This document shows positions 59,876 to 64,000 of a stretch of 64,000 nucleotides of DNA, in pieces. The DNA is from Hyphomicrobiaceae bacterium (GTDB lineage Bacteria; Pseudomonadota; Alphaproteobacteria; Rhizobiales; Hyphomicrobiaceae). A program made the position numbers and the translations under genes. Where the stretch lies: NCBI GenBank assembly GCA_025351355.1, contig JANXWC010000185.1:1-64000 (forward strand), written 5' to 3'. Numbering within the stretch: the first letter of the stretch is position 1; each line of letters opens with the position of its first letter. The notes beneath the pieces are model-generated. The model saw only the letters and a program-made list of their open reading frames with translations. It made no database searches and was not told where the DNA came from.

Positions 59876-61375
59876 ATGAACCATTCCGTGCGTTCTGGCA
59901 AACTTCGTTACGCAGCTATTCTAGCTGGTCTTTTTCTGCCGAGCCTGCTTCTTCTACCGCTGGGTAGCATTTGGCTTTGGCAGAATGGTTACCTGGTGCA
60001 CTGGGCGGCTGCGACGCTTATCTGTGTTGCCGTAACTTCGTTGCTACAGCGATGGCTATTGAAGTCGGTCTCACCGCAGCAAACGGCTCTCGAGGTTGCT
60101 GCTAGTTGGACACCGGCTGAGGAGGCGGCGTGGAAGGCGGTGTGTGAAGTTGCTGAGAGAGCCGATGCAGCTCAATTGAGTTCGCGTGACGCGTGCATAG
60201 AGCTTGGCCTAAGGACTGTTCGCGCGGTTGCGCATTCCATGCATCCGGAAGTGAACAATCCTCTTTGGCAGTTCACGGTTCCGGAGGCGTTTGCGTTACT
60301 CGAACAAGTCAGCGGTCGCTTGCGGGGTTATTCCGCTGAAAATGTTCCGTTCGGTGATCAATTGACTGTAGCGCAAATTCTCAGTGTCTATCGTTGGCGA
60401 GGTGCATTGGATGTTGTGGAGCGGATATACGACGTTTGGCGCTTAGCAAGGCTTGCCAATCCCGTTACAGCAGCGGCTAACGAACTACGCGAACGGTTCT
60501 CCAAACAACTCCTTGTGCTCGGACGTGAGCACATTGCCGACCGCCTGATGGAAGCATACGTAAAAGAGGTGGGGCGTGCGGCGATAGACCTTTACAGCGG
60601 TCGCCTCCGAGTTTCGGCTCATCCGCGAAAAGCTGTCGACAATGTCGTATCCAACGAGGTCGAGCCCGTTCGGATCATTGTTGTTGGACGACGCGGCGCC
60701 GGTAAGTCATCGATCGTAAGAGCACTGCGCGGCGTATTGAAGTTCGACGAGCCTATCGATAAATCATCGAAGAATGCTGTTGAATACAAAGTCGTTCAGC
60801 GCAATGGGAACAGCTGCGTGGTTGTTGATTCGCCTGCGCTGATGGGAACAGCCGGCATGCCGGCAACCGTGATTAAAAAAACTTTGGATTGCGATATGGT
60901 CGTGCTCGCCGTCTCGGCTCAGCATGCGGAACGAGGGATTGAGCGCGACGCGATCAAGGCATTCCAGGAGCTATATGGGGCTTTGCCGCGCAGACGTCGC
61001 CCTCCCATCGTAATTGCACTTACGCACCTCGATCTCGTTGACGACAATCCACCTAAACTTGCCGCAGCGAACATGGCGAGTATTCCCGAAGCGATGGTTG
61101 CTGTGGAAGACGCGGGTTCTGTGCGCAGATTAATCGATATTGTCGCAGCTGATTTGAAGTTTGATGATGAATTGATCGTGCCCGTAACTAGTGTCGTTGG
61201 TGAAGGGTCTAATGTTGACGGCCTGTGGTTGGCACTCCTAGCGCATTGGGAGCAGGCCAAGCATGCGAAATCTGCTCGAAGTGTTTCCAAGCGCGCGGGA
61301 TCTTGGAGTTTGACCAAACTCTGGTCTCAGGCACGTCGCGGTAGCGGCGTGGTAGGAAAGGCGCTTTGGCGGTAG
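59876..61375 (+). CDS. Membrane-anchored GTPase of unknown function
   Basis: A 499-residue protein. Two hydrophobic helices at the N-terminus (about 13-36 and 42-58) are followed by a helical region and a P-loop GTPase domain: G1 is G271-x4-G-K277-S278 (GRRGAGKSS), G3 reads VVDSPALMG, and G4 is ALTHLDLVD (THxD in place of NKxD), seen in dynamin-like and YcjX-type GTPases. A basic C-terminal tail follows. It may act at the inner membrane in stress. The ATG at 59876 is preferred to the GTG at 59864. EcfG control is shown by the upstream promoter. Confidence 0.75.
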   Translation: MNHSVRSGKLRYAAILAGLFLPSLLLLPLGSIWLWQNGYLVHWAAATLICVAVTSLLQRWLLKSVSPQQTALEVAASWTPAEEAAWKAVCEVAERADAAQLSSRDACIELGLRTVRAVAHSMHPEVNNPLWQFTVPEAFALLEQVSGRLRGYSAENVPFGDQLTVAQILSVYRWRGALDVVERIYDVWRLARLANPVTAAANELRERFSKQLLVLGREHIADRLMEAYVKEVGRAAIDLYSGRLRVSAHPRKAVDNVVSNEVEPVRIIVVGRRGAGKSSIVRALRGVLKFDEPIDKSSKNAVEYKVVQRNGNSCVVVDSPALMGTAGMPATVIKKTLDCDMVVLAVSAQHAERGIERDAIKAFQELYGALPRRRRPPIVIALTHLDLVDDNPPKLAAANMASIPEAMVAVEDAGSVRRLIDIVAADLKFDDELIVPVTSVVGEGSNVDGLWLALLAHWEQAKHAKSARSVSKRAGSWSLTKLWSQARRGSGVVGKALWR

Positions 61376-61470
61376 TGGTTTATCGCGATCATGTGTATTT
61401 TGCGTTGTGACATAGCAACTATTCATCGTCGCCTGCGTTTAAGTCAGAGGCGAAAAAATGGGAGCGTGGC

Positions 61471-61743
61471 ATGGCTCAAGGCAATCCATATTCAACCGAG
61501 AGTACCAATTCAGTGACTGATCTGCAGGATCGAATGGCTGACCAAATCCATCGGATTTCCGACAAAGTTGAGGTGGCAGCAAAAAACGTTGCTGACCGCG
61601 GTCGAGACGCTGGTGAAAACGTCCAGCAAGTGGCGGGAAATTTTAAATCCGCGGTTGATAGTTCGCTTCGTGATCAACCGATGGCGACTTTGGCAATGGC
61701 CGCAGCAGTCGGGTTTATTCTGGGCGCACTGTGGAGATCGTAA
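61471..61743 (+). CDS. DUF883 (ElaB/YqjD-like) membrane-anchored protein
   Basis: A 90-residue protein with an acidic amphipathic coiled helix (residues about 15-65) and a C-terminal tail anchor ending LRDQPMATLAMAAAVGFILGALWRS, the typical DUF883 end. ElaB/YqjD proteins are stress-induced inner-membrane proteins that can bind ribosomes in E. coli. GGGAG lies 7 nt before the ATG. It follows the GTPase by 95 nt and may share its message; no exact EcfG site of its own was seen. Confidence 0.88.
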   Translation: MAQGNPYSTESTNSVTDLQDRMADQIHRISDKVEVAAKNVADRGRDAGENVQQVAGNFKSAVDSSLRDQPMATLAMAAAVGFILGALWRS

Positions 61744-61824
61744 AACGTTCAACCGTGCGAAACAGTGCACTGAATGCAGGTGGCTACAGATGCCGCAGGC
61801 CATCGTAACTCAGCGAGTGTGGTA

Positions 61825-62316
61825 ATGTTCCAATCTATCATTAATCGGGCGACTCACTCGGTGGAATCCGCTGTAACGACCATCGCGCTGAGAGCGGCGG
61901 TCGCGATTCCGTTCTTGGTTGCACTTGGCTTTGGTACTGCTGCAGCTGGGGTTCAACTGGTTCAAACTTATGGTCATGTCCAAGCCTACGCAATTATGGC
62001 GGCAGCATTCGCGGTAGTTGGCATCGTTGGCATGATTGCAACGCGGCCAATCAATGTCACTAAGCCAGCTGACGCGCACGCGCCGCTGGAGGAAGGTAAT
62101 AGTGCTCCAAATATCGATAGTTCGTCGATGATAACACCTGATTTTTTGATTTCGGCTCTTGGTGTTGTCGGGCCGAAGGCTATTCCTGCTATACCGGCGT
62201 TATTGCGGTTTATCGTGAAAAATTGGGCACTTGTTCTTTCGGTTGCCATAGTCGCCGCATTGTTGATGTCGGAGCAATCCAAGACTACACGCTCACGTCC
62301 AATCGACGCATCGTAG
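61825..62316 (+). CDS. Membrane protein accompanying DUF883
   Basis: A 163-residue protein with about three helices (AVAIPFLVALGFGTAAAGVQL, YAIMAAAFAVVGIVGMIA, and a late WALVLSVAIVAALLM), a cytoplasmic middle segment rich in S, D and N, and a basic end. It resembles holin-like/Phage_holin_3-type partners of DUF883 genes but is too divergent to assign. The ATG at 61825 lies 81 nt after the DUF883 stop. Confidence 0.65.
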   Translation: MFQSIINRATHSVESAVTTIALRAAVAIPFLVALGFGTAAAGVQLVQTYGHVQAYAIMAAAFAVVGIVGMIATRPINVTKPADAHAPLEEGNSAPNIDSSSMITPDFLISALGVVGPKAIPAIPALLRFIVKNWALVLSVAIVAALLMSEQSKTTRSRPIDAS

Positions 62317-62401
62317 CTTGAGATCTGGTATAATCTTGCTTGATATAGTCTTGGGCGGCGTTTGAATAATCGCAGTATTTCGTGGGACCTTGGATCGGCA
62401 A

Positions 62402-62893
62402 TTATTTTCGGTGTGCGACCAGAAGCCAAGCCGGTCCAACGGGAGAGGCTGCTTCTAGAGCGTGCCAACAAAATCCCACTCGTTCGATTCGGCGTACCTG
62501 GCGTTCGTATTTGATTGGCACTCGGATCGCCAATCCGCTTGCGAGCGTCGTCGAAAATAATTCAGCGGTCAGTGCTGTCAACGCGGTAATGCCGACGTCG
62601 TGACCTTGGTGCATGCACGATCCGATAAATATATCTGCGTGCCAAACTGCAGCCGGCAGCTTCGAATCATGCAGATCGAGAGCGTGAGCGTAGCCAATTG
62701 GCTCGTTGTTCAGTTCAATTATCCTGACGATGGCGGATGGGGAATGCATTGCGATCGCGATACTTGCTTCCGCTGTCGCCCGGGAACCCCACCAGCTAAT
62801 TACATGGCTGTCCGATAGCCAACGCCTCAAACGGAAACGATCACTATCGCTAAAAGGTCGAAGCAATGGGAGGCCGGCCGAGTGCGTATCCAT
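62402..62893 (-). CDS. GNAT family N-acetyltransferase
   Basis: A 163-residue GNAT. The N-terminal SHVISWWGSRATAE resembles the AAC(6')/RimJ-like opening, followed by IGYAHALDLHD and an acetyl-CoA loop (GHDVGITALTALTAELF) where the usual Q/RxxGxG/A motif is only loosely kept. Substrate unknown. Starts 5 nt after the purH stop, so translation is probably coupled, an unusual pairing. Confidence 0.8.
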   Translation of the reverse strand: MDTHSAGLPLLRPFSDSDRFRLRRWLSDSHVISWWGSRATAEASIAIAMHSPSAIVRIIELNNEPIGYAHALDLHDSKLPAAVWHADIFIGSCMHQGHDVGITALTALTAELFSTTLASGLAIRVPIKYERQVRRIERVGFCWHALEAASPVGPAWLLVAHRK

Positions 62894-62898
62894 GGCAG

Positions 62899-64000
62899 TT
62901 AGTGCCTGAAGTGACGCATACCCGTGAAGACCATGGCCAGATTTTTCTCATTAGCGGCGGCGATCACTTCATCATCGCGCATGGAGCCGCCGGGTTGAAT
63001 GACGGCCGTGGCGCCTGCCTCGGCAGCCGACAACAAGCCATCGGCAAAAGGAAAAAAGGCATCTGACGCAACGACCGAGCCTTGGACAGGCAACTTGGCC
63101 ATGTCAGCTTTTATCACGGCAATCCGGGATGAGTTGACCCGGCTCATTTGACCGGCGCCAATGCCTACCGTCGCGCCGTGCTTCGCATAGACAATCGCAT
63201 TAGATTTGACGAACTTCGCAACTTTGCAGGCGAATAACATGTCTGACATTTCGCGTTCCGAGGGCTGTCGTTTCGAGACGACGCGAAGTTCTTGAAATAG
63301 CGGGAGATCGGCATCCTGCACCAGTAGGCCGCCGGTGACGCGTTTGAAATCCAAGCGTTTCGCGGCACTGCTCGGCAGTCGACCGCAAACGAGCAACCTG
63401 ACGTTTTTCCTTGCCGCAATAATTGCTTCAACGTCGGGCGCCACGTCAGGCGCGATGATGACTTCAACGAACTGGCGATTGACAATGGCGCGCGCCGTTT
63501 CCGCATCGAGTTGGCGATTAAAGGCTATAATTCCGCCAAAGGCCGACTCTGGGTCTGTTTGGTACGCACGGTCGTATGCAGCGGTAAGATTGGATGCAAG
63601 GGCGACGCCGCACGGATTGGCATGTTTAACAATGACGCAAGCTGGCGAGACGGAAAACTCCTTGATGCATTCCAGTGCAGCATCGGTGTCGGCAATGTTG
63701 TTGAACGACAGTTCCTTGCCCTGCAGTTGTTTGCTTGTCGCAACGTTCGCGTCAATCGCGCCATGCTCAAGATAGAAAGCGGCGGTCTGATGCGGATTTT
63801 CGCCGTAGCGCAGATCCTGCAGTTTTTTGAATTGGAGCGTTATGGTACGCGGGAAGACCGCGGTCTCGGGTTTAAGTTGATCCTGTTGATCAACGATGAT
63901 GCCAAGCCAGTTTGATATAGCGCCGTCATACGCCGCGGTGCGCGCATAAGCTTTTTGTGCCAATTCGAGTCTGAACTGGTAAGTTGTGCCGCCAGAATGC
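62899..64000 (-). CDS. purH: Bifunctional AICAR transformylase/IMP cyclohydrolase, C-terminal part
   Basis: The last 367 or so residues of PurH, which carries out the final two steps of IMP synthesis. The frame stays open through the right edge of the window; only the N-terminal cyclohydrolase domain is missing. Visible are [17 protein letters not shown] (domain joint), [28 protein letters not shown] (transformylase Lys-His pair), [14 protein letters not shown] and [16 protein letters not shown] with the C-terminal GMRHFRH. The ATG is outside. Confidence 0.95.
   Translation of the reverse strand, partial: HSGGTTYQFRLELAQKAYARTAAYDGAISNWLGIIVDQQDQLKPETAVFPRTITLQFKKLQDLRYGENPHQTAAFYLEHGAIDANVATSKQLQGKELSFNNIADTDAALECIKEFSVSPACVIVKHANPCGVALASNLTAAYDRAYQTDPESAFGGIIAFNRQLDAETARAIVNRQFVEVIIAPDVAPDVEAIIAARKNVRLLVCGRLPSSAAKRLDFKRVTGGLLVQDADLPLFQELRVVSKRQPSEREMSDMLFACKVAKFVKSNAIVYAKHGATVGIGAGQMSRVNSSRIAVIKADMAKLPVQGSVVASDAFFPFADGLLSAAEAGATAVIQPGGSMRDDEVIAAANEKNLAMVFTGMRHFRH

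Overview
The window reads as chromosomal DNA of an alphaproteobacterium, most likely Hyphomicrobiales. Markers of this are a circularly permuted two-piece ssrA (tmRNA), the NepR/PhyR/EcfG general stress triad, an alpha-type SspB beside ssrA, and palindromic GC-rich intergenic repeats of the kind common in Bradyrhizobium relatives. No phage, CRISPR array, tRNA, rRNA or replication origin was seen.

Layout. 1-13 kb is mostly housekeeping: the start of a glutathione transferase gene, a lipoprotein, an AEC carrier, a 2OG oxygenase, rsmI-yraN, and a long minus-strand block thyA-folA, hflK-hflC-DUF2065-Do protease-ispE-ddl. 13.0-14.2 kb holds ssrA followed by sspB, the tag RNA and its ClpXP adaptor. 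14.2-20 kb is accessory: a LysE remnant, an orphan TRAP binding protein, secreted and hydrolase genes, a membrane TIR protein between diverged direct repeats, and a cupin. 20.2-28.5 kb is a MoxR/DUF58/DUF4159 (aerotolerance-like) operon. A DUF559 endonuclease gene and three palindromic repeat blocks have been stitched into it, partly in frame.

28.7-47.7 kb is metabolic: a CMD protein with a 2-hydroxyacid dehydrogenase, an NCS2 permease, and a reduced alginate-type polymer locus (algD-like divergent from alg44-like and alg8-like, with no export or modification genes). Then comes a complete CYP153-type alkane hydroxylase operon (ferredoxin reductase, ferredoxin, P450) headed by an MFS gene broken by one TGA, followed by an SDR, a Baeyer-Villiger monooxygenase and an NDP-forming acyl-CoA synthetase.

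47.7-62.3 kb is a general-stress-response island. EcfG, NepR and PhyR sit at its centre. Five perfect GGAAC-N16-CGTT promoters were read by eye: ahead of the GH15-otsA-GT4-debranching enzyme-otsB operon, nepR-ecfG, a DUF1328 membrane protein, an AI-2E-type permease with an extra C-terminal domain, and a membrane GTPase followed by DUF883 and another membrane protein. The last two promoters lie back to back. The trehalose and glucan enzymes and the small envelope proteins therefore look like one EcfG regulon encoded next to its own regulators. The window ends inside purH, with a GNAT gene 5 nt downstream of it.
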